Source: Reticulitermes speratus (lineage: Eukaryota; Arthropoda; Insecta; Blattodea; Rhinotermitidae). From it: a stretch of DNA of 64,000 nt. Below are positions 23,260-34,380 of the stretch, in pieces. Both the position numbers and the translations under genes were made by a program. The notes beneath the pieces are model-generated. The model made no database searches and was not told where the DNA came from. It saw nothing but the letters and a program-made list of their open reading frames with translations. Where the stretch lies: NCBI GenBank assembly GCA_021186555.1, contig JAJKFL010000002.1:11851001-11915000 (forward strand), read 5' to 3'. Position 1 is the first letter of the stretch. Every line of letters begins with the position of its first letter.

Positions 23260-24480
23260 TTGTTGACCATCAACACTAAATCCCTATAAAAGGGCTCCAT
23301 TCGAATTAAAAGGTATCAGGCTGTTAGGATAGCGGAGGAGGTGTAAACACTATGTGAACGCGCCACAATGTTACATTACAGTATATTGCCTATCTTGTTT
23401 GTGGTTTACGTAACAACGTCTTCAATAGATAGAGTAGCATCGATGACAGGTTAATGAATTTTAAATATGGGCCATTGGTTGTATCATAATTGACAGTGGA
23501 AAGCCAAAGTACTGCGGAAAAGGGATGTCCTAGTGCCAATTTTCCCACGCCAAATTACATATGGCCTGCCGTGGTGTCATTTAAAATGTGAAAAATTTCG
23601 CTCTTATATAGACTTTTCTCTGGAGAATACGTCTCCATTGGTGAATTTCCAGAACACCTTGCTTGAGAATTTCCATCCACGGTGTAAAAAGAAGGGAGTG
23701 TAAATTACGAATGACATTGAACGCAACTAACCATCAATAAAAAATGTATTACTTGTGCACTGCACATTGCGTTTAACATCCAGCATCAGTATTGCTCTGC
23801 TGCAGGGGCATGGCGTTAACCACGCTCCGGGGTACTACCCCGGCTCTTGTCCGGTAGGAATCTAGTGTGATCTCACTCCTTCGCCAGTCTTCATCCTGAA
23901 CAAATTACGCATAGCTTTAAGATTTTTAAAACAGCACGACTTAAAACCGCACGGATATCAAGCTAAGAATTATTGTTACTTAATATTAATTAGTTATTTT
24001 GTACGGAACTCGATGCAGATGCAGTGGGACATAAACGATTTTTTTTTTTTTCGCTGAGTGTGCTGGTGATTTCCGTTCATGCCGCTAGATGTCAGTTCTG
24101 TTCATCGGCGCTCAACTGCAGTGGGAAGCGTCGGACAATAATATCTATATCCACTGACGACCACGTGGCGGTACGAAAACACCTGGAAGCCACACCACAA
24201 GACCGCTCCAATAAAGTTTATATTTCGAGAATTGCAAGTGACAGATATAACACGCAGAGACGTATGTGGTAAACAGAAAAACATAAACAAACGAATGGAG
24301 AATAAAGAGATTAAATAAAGGGGACGAGGAATAAATGCACAAAGAATGAAATAATGGACGTAAGAAGTATTTAAGAAGGAAATAAGGACAAAACAAAGAA
24401 ATAATTTTAATGAATGGCGTAATGAATATAGGAAAAAATTAAGGGAAGTAAAAAAAAAAGAATAAAGAAAGAAAGGAATG
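23260..24480. other. No recognised gene; short family G-like piece
   Basis: Around 23510-23570 there is a short match to repeat family G (AAGTACTGCGG, then AGTGCCAATTTTCCCACGCC). A T12 run lies near 24039. The opposite-strand ORFs at 24102-24518 come from purine-rich sequence and are not supported. Confidence 0.3.
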
Positions 24481-24483
24481 AAC

Positions 24484-24792
24484 AAATAAAAAGGTGAGGC
24501 ACAGTTGCCTCTGTCCACGCCATGAAGGCATATGGGGGAGTAGAGGTATAAATTCGCTCATTCTTAACTTCGGCACTAGATGGAGGCGAATGGTCAACCT
24601 ACCCCGCCCTCTTTACGTACAGGAAAGAACCCTGGTGACTATTAAACAGGAGGCTGGGTAGGTCCCAAATCCTGCTTGGATGTTATGGAGAAGAGAAATG
24701 TATCTTGCCGCTGGAGGAATTCAAAAGCCGGATCTTTCAGCCCGTAGCCTAGCCAATGCGACTACGCTATCCCGGATTATGGATAAATAAAG
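24484..24792 (-). mobile_element. SINE-B, full length
   Basis: Minus-strand copy from CCACGCCATGAAGGCATATG (about 24517) to GACTACGCTATCCCGG (about 24760). A short AAATAAA-type direct repeat on both sides (24484 and 24785 regions) may be the TSD. Confidence 0.72.
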
Positions 24793-24794
24793 AA

Positions 24795-25445
24795 TCGAAC
24801 TACAAATGAAATACTGGGTTAGGGAAGAGAATGAAGGTAACAAAATGGAAAGTGCAGAAAGACGAAGAGAGAAAGAATGAAAGGAACATATTGGAATAAA
24901 GGAAACCATCACAGATCGGTGCTTTACACAGCGGTTTTGTGCTCAGTCACTAGAAATTCTGAACAAGAAGTCCGTTTCAGAATTATATCAGACAGACAGT
25001 GCCGTCGAAGGATCGTATAAACTACGACAGCCATTTTGTTGCACTTCATGCAGTATCAGCACAGTAAAATGGCTAATACACATGTTGGAGATAAAATAGA
25101 ACCAACATTTTATTGTGCTGAATTGTGGAACATGCTGAAGTCATCTGAACATTTAGTATGCTTCCACGTGTCTGAGAACTTGCTAGTTAAAGAATTTTTA
25201 TTTTACGTTCAGAGAATTATAAACCGATATAGACTAACAAGTACTGTCACAAACAAATACAGAGCAACGATCACTGTGCAAACCTCACCTGCGTTTGTGT
25301 CAAGAATGAATAAAATACAAAGAAAAAAGAGAAGGAAATAAAGGAATGGCATGATGGAAAATGAAGTGTCCAGGAGAGGAGTTAGAAAAAACTACCGTTC
25401 TATGACCTGTGTGCTGAAGTGGAAGGTGCCATGCGTATTTTTAAC
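24795..25445. other. Unassigned; one 101-codon ORF
   Basis: The plus-strand ORF at 25036-25341 has no recognisable domain, no signal peptide and a Lys/Arg-rich end (MNKIQRKKRRK). I see no splice context or repeat homology that explains it. Confidence 0.2.
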
Positions 25446-25449
25446 CCTT

Positions 25450-25990
25450 TAGAGCCTAGTGGTTACCTTTTGTACGAAAGGGTTAAAGGTAAAGGTAAAG
25501 TTCTCCTATAACGGGCCATGAAGGCCCAGAGGGGAAGTAGAGATATAGCTCTACTCTTTCTTTAACCCTGGCACTAGATGAGGGTGGGTGCTCAACTCCA
25601 CGCCCCGGCCGCTGTACCCCGGGAAAAGAAACCCGGTACCCATTGTATAGGAGGATGGGTGGGCCCCAGGGTCGGTCTGGACGGCTGCGGAAAATCTCGC
25701 TCCCACCGGGATTCGATCCCCAGACCGTCCAGCCCGTAGCGAGTCGCTATACCGACTACGCTGTCCCGTCCCACACAAAGAGGTTTAACATTTAAAACTT
25801 CTACGTTCTGCCCACACAGTGTATTTATGTGTTTTGTACATATTTCACAATAAACAATGATTATTTCCCTGTGCAGAATTAACCAACTGGTTCTTAGAAC
25901 CGGGAGGCAGCGTGGTTAATGTGCGACACGCGCTGACGTTTTGAATACAATTCAGGTTAATTTTCATATTTAAAGAGAAATGTGGAGTAT
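25450..25990. repeat. Repeat family H, copy 1, interrupted by SINE-B
   Basis: The flanks 25450-25480 (GAGCCTAGTGGTTACC) and 25785-25990 (ACGTTCTGCCCACACAGTG, then TTCCCTGTGCAGAATTAACC and ACTGGTT) match 31070-31275 in the same order. In this copy about 300 bp of SINE-B lie between the two parts. The nature of the shared sequence is unknown. Confidence 0.55.
25481..25776 (-). mobile_element. SINE-B, full length, best head
   Basis: Read on the minus strand, a tRNA-like head (GGGATTCGATCCCC on the plus strand near 25708; GACTACGCTGTCCCG near 25755) leads to the body with CCGGCCGCTGTACCCCGGG. It ends in an AAGGTAAAGGTAAAG tail at 25486-25500. AAAGGGTTAA before it and AAAGAGGTTTAA after it are probably a decayed TSD. 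Confidence 0.8.
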
Positions 25991-27130
25991 ATTTATAGCA
26001 AATGGTGATCTTTAACGAAGAAATAGATTTTGAGAAAACCATAAACTGTACAAACATAAAATGTCTGAAGACCTTGGAAGGTTACCTGCTTAAAGTTAGA
26101 GAGAGTGGAAAAGGAGTTCTGTTTGTAAATAACAGACACAGGTTTGTAAATAATAATTGCTTATTAATGTTGTTGATAACATATGTGTTAGGAACTTTAT
26201 AAGCTACTGGTTCTGGGTTTGTCTGTACGGTACTATTTATATGGCGCGCACCCCACAGTAAGCAGGGGTTAGCTGAGGGACTCTGTGCATAAAGTCACAT
26301 TACAATGAAGATTCATTCATTCACACGCTAGGAAATATCCTAAAAATATGTAATAAATAGAAAATAATAAAGTGTACATTTGTCGGAATAAGACTTTATA
26401 CAATAAAAAATGTACGGTGCAGATAACATAAATATCCTCAAATTCTTATTGCTTCCTCTCGTATTTGGGCTGTCCCGGATGTTTATTGACCCTGGCTATG
26501 AGCTAATGTAAAGAAGATTTGCAATATCTTCCGTACATCACTACGGGCAAATTCTGAGACTGTATCCTACACCTTATAATGCTGTAATCCAGATAAATTA
26601 ACAGCTACTGATAAGTTGCCTGCATCGTCATCATCAGAAATTATAAACCGACCATCCGTAACTTTGAAGAATGCTAACTGAATTTCACTGGAAATATTCA
26701 AGTATAATGACAGAACTTATTTTTGTAAAATTACAATATTTGATTCCTGGCAGAGAAAAAGTTTTCCACTCGCTGTCCGTCCACATTGGTTGTGGGATCA
26801 AATTAACCTCTACCCAGACGATGCCGAGGGCTACTTTCACGGAGGTACAGCGACCTGAGAGTGCAACTAATCGCCAGAATTTTTGGCAAATTCGCATTTC
26901 AACTTTTAGTCGGCTTAGTACTTTTGAACAACTAGCAGGCCTAGAATCCAGTGATGCGGAGGGTTGGGATGCCTTTTGAAAAATGACGCAATACATGTAA
27001 GCCTATGGCCATATTATAAATTACAGAAATTTGAGTTTCTTGTCCTAATCTATGTATCAACTGTAGCCATGTTAACAATCACAAATAACTATTAGAAATC
27101 GGGGATAAAAATGTAAAAAATTTGGATTGC
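25990..27130. other. Unassigned; both strands open at 26671-26996
   Basis: A stretch of about 310 bp is open in one frame on each strand (26671-26979 plus, 26685-26996 minus) and is richer in GC than its surroundings. I recognise no family in either translation. The rest is AT-rich. Confidence 0.25.
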
Positions 27131-27136
27131 AACGCA

Positions 27137-27186
27137 GAGAGAGAGAGAGAGAGAGAGGGGGGTTCACACACACACACGCACACACT
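27137..27186. repeat. (GA)n then (CA)n microsatellite
   Basis: A GA run followed by six G residues and a CA run. Confidence 0.9.
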
Positions 27187-27699
27187 CAAAAGGTTTTAAA
27201 CTATGTGATAAAGCGCAAAAATAGTTAATCAACTGATGAATAATTCTACGAATAGTTTGTGCCCGTAGGGTACCGACTATGTAGTATTACACAGTCTCAT
27301 AATTACTATGCAGGTCCTCAGGACAGCTTTACGCCATTTGAAATGTGTATAGACCTTAGGCAACACATGCTTCACACTTTCAAAAAAAAATGTAGTACGA
27401 ACAACACCAAATTATATTAACAAATCAAAAAATAAAATAAAATTTTATCAGTTGAATTTCATGTACATATGTATGGATGTAACTGGCAACACCAGGTTTT
27501 TGCCAGTACAGATCCATTACTTTTATTGCTAATGGCTAAAGTTTATCTATACTATTCAATATGCTGTGACAGTTTCTAATATCATCTAAGTTTTTCTGTA
27601 TAATGAAGCATTTGTATCTATCTCATTTCCTCTAAACCTTGCGCCTTTTTTTTACGTCATTTGCCCACATGCATTTTTAATCAGTATAAACATTTACCT

Positions 27700-28877
27700 A
27701 AACTTTCAATTCTGTAATCTTGGTACAACTGATTTTCTTGTGTGCTGTTTCTTCATTTACGTCTATCCATTCATCATCAAAAACTGTTATGTCTATCTCT
27801 TCTGGGTGTCTTTATATTTTAGTAGTATCTGTATAACATGTCTCTTATTCGTTACATATGGGGCATCATACTTCACCTACACCTCTCCTTATACCTCCCA
27901 GTTTCCAAATTCCCAATCGAGACCATGATAACCAGTTCTCTCATTCAAATTACATCGATCTACATACATTTCTCTCCCCCACTCTTCTATCATATTCCAG
28001 TAGACTAGAGATTTCTATTCTGTCACTTTTCCTCTGCTTGTCTTTGAATATCATCATATCTAGTTTTTATTATGTGACATATATCTTTCAAATACCTCCC
28101 CTCTCTGTCTAACCAAACAAATCCCAACCCAATTTTATACAATTCATCTCTCAGGATTATTGCCCAACTTTCACATTTCAGGTTTCCTATCTGCCACTCG
28201 TAACATCATTTTAACCATTCATCTCGTTGCTTTAACACAATGCTGTACCGTTACTTCGCTGTACTACAAAGCATCTTGCCACGTCTACTTTCTGTATCCA
28301 ATTCCCATTCTTCTGCTCCTTGAGCTTTTTATGACTTTCTCACAAAATGTTCTCCGAAATTCATCAATAATTTCCCATCCCGCTTTCACACACCATATTT
28401 CTGCTCCACATAACATCCTCCACCCATTCATCATCTCATGTATATTTTACAGTACTTTACATTCGTATTGGCTACTCTCATTAAACATCTGTCAACTGCT
28501 CTTGTTTGCCATTCGGTTTTATGCTTTATTTTTGTCTCCTCCGTTCTTCCGAACTTTCTACCACACCCCTAAATAAATAAACACCTCTGCTACCTCCAAT
28601 CTTTGATCATACATATACCAAGATTCTCTGTTTTCCAGTTTCCCTCGTTTTTGGATACCATTACTTTAGTTTCATTAAGGTTGCAATTTAAATTCCTCTT
28701 TTTACGATATTCTTAAAATATTTCACCGTCTGATCTATCCCTTTCTCTAAACGATTGATGGTAACGATCCAATTGCTAAGTCATCGGCCAACAATAATAC
28801 AGGTTTTGTTTGATTTCCCACAACTGGTGCATGTGTATTTTCTTCACTAATAATGGACATAATGTCGTCTATAAATA
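27700..28877 (-). pseudogene. LINE-type reverse transcriptase pseudogene (3' portion)
   Basis: On the minus strand, from 28877 downwards, the frame reads FIDDIMSIISEENTHAPVVG, then LLLADDLAIGS. This holds the catalytic ADD box of reverse transcriptase motif C and the preceding FIDDI motif. Further on, in shifted frames, are QTVKYFKNI, MYDQRLEVAEVFIYLGVW (the YLGV block that follows the catalytic domain), KHKTEWQTRAVDRCLMR and GWEIIDEFREHF. There are many frameshifts and stops. The remainder to about 27700 is pyrimidine-rich and too decayed to read confidently. The upstream part continues at 29467 beyond a mariner-type insertion. Confidence 0.7.
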
Positions 28878-29465
28878 CAGGGCATACACAAAAGAATGGT
28901 GCGGTTTCAAACGTGAATAAAAAATTTATGTCTCACATTACACGGGCACAACATACACCGTCAGCGGCGGCAACTGTCCAAGTTTCTCATTTGGTAATTA
29001 CAGTCCTTCAATGTGTGCACCCTGGGTCACACGACACACATCCACACGGTAATCAAACTCCACAGCGCTGGATCGGACGTGCTGCTGCAAATGGAGACAA
29101 GAACCTTCTCCCTTGGCCACCCCGTTCGCCAGATCTTACACCGTGCGATTTCTTTCTTTGGGGGTTCGTTAAAGACAGCGTTTATGTACCACCATTGCCC
29201 ACGTCCATCCATGAAATTCGTGATCGGATAACGCATGCACTGCAGGCCATTACAGCGGACATGCTACACCGGGTCTGGGATGAGTTTGATTACCGTGTGG
29301 ATGTGTGTCGTGTGACCCAGGGTGCACACATTGAACGATTTGTAATTAGCAAATGAGAAACTTGGACAGTTGCCGTCGCTGATGGTGTATGTTGTGCCCG
29401 TGTAAGGTGAAAAATAAATTTGTTATTCACTTTTGAAACCGCACCATTCTTTTGTGTATGCCCTG
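28878..29465 (+). mobile_element. Mariner-type element with 183-bp inverted ends
   Basis: TA dinucleotides flank the element (28876-28877, 29466-29467), as for Tc1/mariner transposons. It begins CAGGGCATAC and ends with the complement. The inverted arms run 28878-29060 and 29282-29465 with only scattered differences. They are unusually long because the left arm is an inverted copy of the right end, including the last 20 or so codons of the transposase. Total length is 588 bp, against about 1.2-1.3 kb for intact relatives. Confidence 0.85.
29061..29356 (+). pseudogene. Transposase C-terminus, mariner-type
   Basis: The frame ends at the TGA at 29354-29356 and carries RWIGRAAANGDKNLLPWPPR, then SPDLTPCDFFLWGFVKDSVY, and DMLHRVWDEFDYRVDVCRV. 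The SPDLTPCDFFLWG block holds the third acidic residue of the DDE/D catalytic triad (D in PCDF). The N-terminal DNA-binding region and the first two acidic residues are missing, so it cannot be active. The open frame continues upstream to 28853 only because the antisense of the left arm happens to be open. In life such enzymes cut and paste the element at TA sites. Confidence 0.8.
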
Positions 29466-29466
29466 T

Positions 29467-29660
29467 ACATTAGAAAGCTATGAACACTACAGCATTGTTT
29501 TACACCAATCTCATGTTTCACTGCCTCAGTCACAACTTCACAGTTCCATTTTATACAGAAAATATTTCGAATTAGAGTAACAAGATCTAATTACATGAAG
29601 GTTAATTATGTGTTTTATCGTTATTTATATCTAAAATAAGATGTACTTCTTTTCCAGACG
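29467..29660 (-). pseudogene. LINE reverse transcriptase pseudogene (upstream portion)
   Basis: The minus-strand frame reads DLVTLIRNIFCIKWNCEVVT, then EAVKHEIGVKQCCSVH. This is the G.RQGC region of reverse transcriptases that lies just before FIDDI. Its downstream partner begins at 28877 across the mariner-type element, so the two pieces were once continuous. Confidence 0.7.
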
Positions 29661-29774
29661 TATTCTCCCCATGTCGAAACAATCATAAATCTTAAACGCA
29701 CGATCACAAAGCAATTTGAATCTGCTCCGCTACATACATTTTTCTACCTTCACGTGTAAAGGGATAAATCGGAA

Positions 29775-30005
29775 GCAGAATCACTGGGCTCATCAGTTAC
29801 GTTTCGATTCCCGCTAGGAATAATTTTATCATCTCCGCCAGCCTCCTGTTCAAAGTGTTCCAGGGACTCACTTTCCTGAGTTAGATCGGCCGGGGCGTGT
29901 GGCTGACCATTCGCTTCGGATCCCATCAAGCTTGCTATCCAATAACCAACAGACGTTTTTACTCTGAAAGGGAGGTAAAGCGGCCGGAGTGGGAAGCCGA
30001 CCAGT
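29775..30005 (+). mobile_element. SINE-B-like copy, diverged
   Basis: A head-like TTTCGATTCCCGCTAGGAA is near 29804, CCGCCAGCCTCCTGTTCAAA near 29838, and CGGCCGGGGCGTGTGGCTGA near 29887, in SINE-B order. A further GTAAAGCGGCCGGAGTGGGA near 29975 may belong to a second partial copy. Confidence 0.5.
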
Positions 30006-30046
30006 CACTTCCATCTATTTCACGTTATTTCTTACTTAGACTTTTA

Positions 30047-30545
30047 TTCTTTTTCTTCTTCTTCCATGGCACGACAGCCCCCATCGTGCCCTGACCTCTT
30101 CAGTAGTTTCTCTTCCCCTCCTGATATTCCTGTCCCCTGCTAGTCTCCTCTTATATTCAGCAGCAACGAGAAGTCCCTCCTGATATTGTCTTCCCATCTT
30201 AGCCGTGGTCTTTCCACGGGTCTTCTTCCAAACAATTTTCCATTCAGTATTTTTTTTTCTGTATTTCAGTCTTATCCATTCGGACTATGTAACCAGCCCA
30301 TTATAATCTTTCGAACTTAACATATTTCACTATATCAGGTCCACCTAACAATTCATAGAGCTCTTCATTATGTCTTAGTCTCCATCCTAAGTCATTGTCA
30401 TAGACTCGTCTGAAGACTCTTCTTAGTATGTTCCTAGCTTTACGCTTGATGACTGAGTCATTGTTCACGCAACACAGCCATATCTGAATACTGGTCGAAT
30501 TAAAGTCCTGTATATTCTAAGTTTATCATTCCTGTATGATACTTA
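30047..30545 (-). pseudogene. LINE-C polyprotein C-terminus
   Basis: With a few frameshifts, the minus strand reads LRIYRTLIRPVFRYGC, then LRRVFRRVYDNDLGWRLRHN, EELYELLGGPDIVKYVKFER and RPVERPRLRWEDNIRRDF, and finally EEVRARWGLSCHGRRR. This is the typical order at the end of insect non-LTR polyproteins (RTLIRPVL.YGCE...ELYEL...DIVK.IK..RL.W.GH). The catalytic domain is not present. Confidence 0.7.
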
Positions 30546-30549
30546 GACT

Positions 30550-31055
30550 AGTTTCAAAGTTTCAGATGACCGATGAAGACCACTGAAGTAAGAGGTGGAT
30601 GAACTGCACTGGATCTGACGGATCTTGTATGTAAAGTGTTCAGCCGAGGGGGCTCTATGAACAAGCGATGCGTGCTTCCAGAAGAATACAGGCTCAATCT
30701 TGTAAAACCACTGTAATCTACATTATATGGTTTTAGCTATGAGCATGTGGAAAGTTTATGTTTTAATGGTCTTGTTAGAGTTGAAAATCAGTAAAAATAA
30801 TCATCTTCGGGGCTCCCCATTGCAGGTATGAAACTTTTGTGTGCGAGTTTGTGTTATTTCTTTCAAACATGACTAATATAATTTCCTCTCCTTTATCCCT
30901 CGTCAGATTTTTTTTCTCAAGAGGATAGCGTGTCTAGTAAAAATGTCGCCATTTATTCTACTAAAATCTATTTAAAAATCGGAAAACCCCTTTTCTTTTT
31001 TTTTATCAGATGAAAATCTCTTAGCTCTTCACATAACTCCCTGTCTAATAGATTT
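30550..31055. other. No recognised feature
   Basis: AT-rich sequence without a supported ORF. Confidence 0.3.
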
Positions 31056-31064
31056 AGTTACCAT

Positions 31065-31290
31065 GTAGAGCTTAGTGGTTACTATATGCACCACCAGTTT
31101 TAATATTAAAAATTCTACATTCTGCTCACAGAGTGTATTCCTGTGTTTTGTATGGATCTCAGAAGAAACAAAAATGATTTCCCTGTACAGCATTAACCGA
31201 CTGGTTGATATAACCGAGACTGTGTTTACCGCGCGGTACGAAATGAAACTTTAACTCAAGTCAATTTTCGTTGAGAGGGGTTTAAAAAGG
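31065..31290. repeat. Repeat family H, copy 2 (uninterrupted)
   Basis: GAGCTTAGTGGTTACT at 31069 and TTCTACATTCTGCTCACAG near 31112 are contiguous here, whereas in copy 1 (25.45 kb) a SINE-B separates them. The copy also shares TGATTTCCCTGTACAGC and AACCGACTGGTT. Confidence 0.55.
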
Positions 31291-31294
31291 CGGT

Positions 31295-32125
31295 CTGAGT
31301 GTTTGAGTTTGTTGTGAGACCGCCAGAATGGAAGTGAAAATTGTCCGACTCATGTCCGAGTCCGCCTAAACAAACAACTTAGTGTAAATAAGGGGCATAA
31401 TAAAACACATAACAAAATTTTTGTTTGACATTTCGAAGGAAGATGTCGCTTTGGAGATCTAGATATAGCTGGAAGTAAATTAGTCTTAGAAAAACATAAA
31501 GCTTTTACGTGAACAATGCTGAAATCTGGCACGGTACATTCATAGAGACTAGCTTCGCATATTTAGAACTTACATCACGCATGATACTTGTAAGAGATAC
31601 CGATTAGGGGTGGAATTTATGCTAATAATATATTATTCATAAAAGCCCTGCATTCAGTGTCGTTTAGTGCCGGCGTTAAAAGAAAGCGTGGAGATATACC
31701 TCCTCTCCCTAAGTATCTTCATCGTATGGATAGGGCTCAGCATAAGGACAAACATACTGTCTGGAGAAGAAGACGTTTCGAAGACGCAAACATAATTAAG
31801 TGGCTCAGATATTACCCAAATTCTGGTTTCTATGAACATGATGAGTTTTATCAAATTTCCAGATGAGATGATAGTCACCAACTGCTCAGGGGAAGAGACA
31901 CTCCCATGGAGAGAGAAAAAGCAATTAAACTGCTCGACAAAGGAAACTAACAGAGAATTACACACTGTGACAAAAATAAAAGACCCAAGTCTTCGCAGTG
32001 CGGGTTTATGAATGGGAACCGACTTTTTTTAACGATCGTAGTGGCTTCGTGTTCAGGGTCAGGCAATGCAAAAATAACGTCCCAGAAGTTTTGAATCTTT
32101 GATTTACTGCTGTGAGAATATCAAA
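31295..32125. other. No recognised gene
   Basis: A 69-codon plus-strand ORF (31657-31866) is Arg/Lys-rich (VKRKRGDIPPLPKYL, VWRRRRFE) but matches nothing I know. There are no other features. Confidence 0.25.
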
Positions 32126-32129
32126 CACC

Positions 32130-32790
32130 GAGCGAATTACACTGTTTGATAAACGAAAGTAACGAAATTACATTGTACGAAGAACGGACGTAACACAGCA
32201 TTGTGCTATATGGCAAATGGAGGTAGAGTAACAAGGAATTATACTGTACGACGAACTTCAAGTAATGACTAATTATACTGTACGAAAATGGGGGTAACAG
32301 GGAATTATATTTATGGCAAACGTAGGTAACAAATTATACTGTATGCAAATGGAGGTAACAGGGAATTATATTTATGGCAAACGTAGGTACAAATTAATGT
32401 ATGCAAATGGAGGTAACAGGGAATTATATTTATGGCAAACGTAGGTAACAAATTATACTGTACACAAACTTCAAGTAATGACTAATTATACTGTACGAAA
32501 ATGGAGGTAACAGGGAATTATATTTATAGCAAACGTAGGTAACAAATTATACTGTATGCAAATGGAGGTAACAGGAAATTATATTTATGGCAAACGTAGG
32601 TAACAAATTATAATGTAAGCAAATGGAGGTAACAGTGGAATTATATTTATGGCAAACGTAGGTAACAAATTATACTGTATGCAAATGGAGGTAACAGGGA
32701 ATTATAATTACGACAAACGGAAGTATCAATCAATTATACTATATGGTTAACAAAAGTAACAGGGAATTATACTCTATGATAACCGGAAAT
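32130..32790. repeat. Tandem array, about 30-bp base unit and 61-bp dimer
   Basis: Units alternate around GGAGGTAACAGGGAATTATA and GTAGGTAACAAATTATACTG, giving a 61-base repeat that is most regular at 32300-32700. The outer units at both ends are more diverged, as expected for unequal crossing-over that homogenises the centre. Confidence 0.8.
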
Positions 32791-32971
32791 ACGCCGAATT
32801 AACACGACAATACCGTAATTGTAAAATGGTGATCAGCAGAAATTAATGGCGAGACCTAGCTCAGCAAGTGACAAAGAAGCTTCTCACAAAATTAGATGCG
32901 GAAACGCAGTTCAACCTACTTAATTTTCCTGGAGTCCACCTTTCATACGGTAACCAGTATTTCAGTTACGA

Positions 32972-33299
32972 CTTCTTATGCCACCGCGGTGGACCAGGTG
33001 GTTGAGGCACTGCTCTACAAGCCGGGAAGTCGCGGGTTCGATTCCCTATGGTGTCACTGGAATTTTCCATTGACATAATCTTTTCAGTCGCTCTATGGCC
33101 CTGGGGTCGACACAGCCTCTAACACAAATGTGTACCAGGAGTACTTCCTGGGGGTAAAGGCGGCCGGTGCGTAGGGCTGACAACCTTACCACCTTCATGT
33201 GCCGATTGTCTAGAAATCTGGAAACCTCAACTTCCTGGAACCCTAAGGGCCTGTCCAGGCCTGTAATGTAATTGCTTTACCTTTACCTTCTTATGCCAC
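32972..33299 (+). mobile_element. SINE-A, full length, with perfect 13-bp TSD
   Basis: CTTCTTATGCCAC occurs at 32972-32984 and 33287-33299. The element between has the A-box region TGGACCAGGTGGTTGAGGC, the B box GGGTTCGATTCCC near 33027, and the same body and TTTACC tail as the copy at 346-689. The perfect TSD suggests a younger insertion than the other two. Confidence 0.9.
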
Positions 33300-33585
33300 T
33301 CATGTTTTACAGCCTAGTATAACCACAGGATCTTCAAGGGGATTCTCACTAATCCGACAGAGTCAACCTAAACTGCGGTTAACTTTCAGGGTCCGGTATC
33401 TTTTGCATTCCACTGCACTGGGTCGGTATCACATTCCTTCACAGTGTTGGTGGAATATTCTAAATCTGAGAGGGCAGAGGCGTAGAAAACTTGCCAAAGT
33501 GTTGTAAAAATTAGATTTTAACAGCAGTCTAAGTATGCAGTGTGGAATACACTGCGGTGTTACACAGTAGGCAGTAGAATAAGTT
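33300..33585. other. No recognised feature
   Basis: No supported gene or repeat. Confidence 0.3.
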
Positions 33586-33589
33586 GCAT

Positions 33590-33760
33590 AACTGGGCCGA
33601 GGTCAGGAGGATGTATGGAATAGTGGAGGTAGAGCTCCATGAATTCTTAACCTCTGCAATCAATGAAAACAATGGTTCAGATTTACGGCCTGAGCGATTT
33701 ATCCCACGGGAATTAGACAAGAACCTGGAAGATGTTGGGGGAAAAAGTCAGACATTCTAG
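33590..33760 (-). mobile_element. SINE-B 3' half, diverged
   Basis: GGATGTATGGAATAGTGGAGG near 33610, AATTCTTAACCTCTGCAATC near 33642 and GATTTATCCCACGGGAATTA near 33695 match SINE-B, minus strand, in order. Confidence 0.5.
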
Positions 33761-34017
33761 AAAAAAAAAAAGTAACTCCTAGAAGAAAAGTTAAATCCAT
33801 CTTCAAGACAAGAGTATTAAGTATTTGAAGTGTCTTGCGGTGTGACGCTGTGAAGTACTGGACGTTTCCCAACTGCCTTATTCAGAACAGAATCTAAGCA
33901 CCATGTAAACACTCTCATCCACGGCTTTGCTACATCCAGCTTTCAAATTCTGTACTTATTACATTTTGTTACCAAAATATCCATTATTTCTTGTGACAAA
34001 ATACGTTTTACCACCTT

Positions 34018-34380
34018 CCTATTTTATGACGTTCACGTACCTATTTTATAACGTTCACGTACCTATTTTATAACGTTCACGTACCTATTTTATAACGTTC
34101 ACGTACCAATTTTATAACGTTCACGTACTTATTTTATAACGTTCACGTACCTATTTTATAACGTTCACGTACCTATTTTATAACGTTCACGTACCTATTT
34201 ATAACGTTCACGTACCTATTTTATAAACGTTCACGTACCAATTTTATAACGTTCACGTACTTATTTTATAACGTTCACGTACCTATTTTATAACGTTCAC
34301 GTACCTATTTTATAACGTTCACGTACCTATTTTATAACGTTCACGTACCTATTTTATAACGTTCACGTACCTATTTTATA
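34018..34380. repeat. 22-bp minisatellite, 16 units plus a partial
   Basis: The unit is CGTTCACGTACCTATTTTAT followed by AA. Sixteen copies begin at 34030, with one 21-base and one 23-base unit (at 34184 and 34205). Units 4-5 and units 10-11 carry the same pair of variants (ACCAATTTT then ACTTATTTT), so a block of six units was duplicated. Confidence 0.95.

Noticed and set aside
27740-28576. Plus-strand Phe/Ile/Leu/Ser-rich ORFs
   Set aside because: They are shadows of the minus-strand reverse transcriptase pseudogene.
28853-29060. N-terminal extension of the transposase ORF
   Set aside because: This part is the antisense of the inverted left arm, not transposase N-terminus; the true coding match starts after 29060.
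34018-34380. CRISPR-like array
   Set aside because: Repeats are contiguous with no unique spacers, and the genome is eukaryotic; it is a minisatellite.
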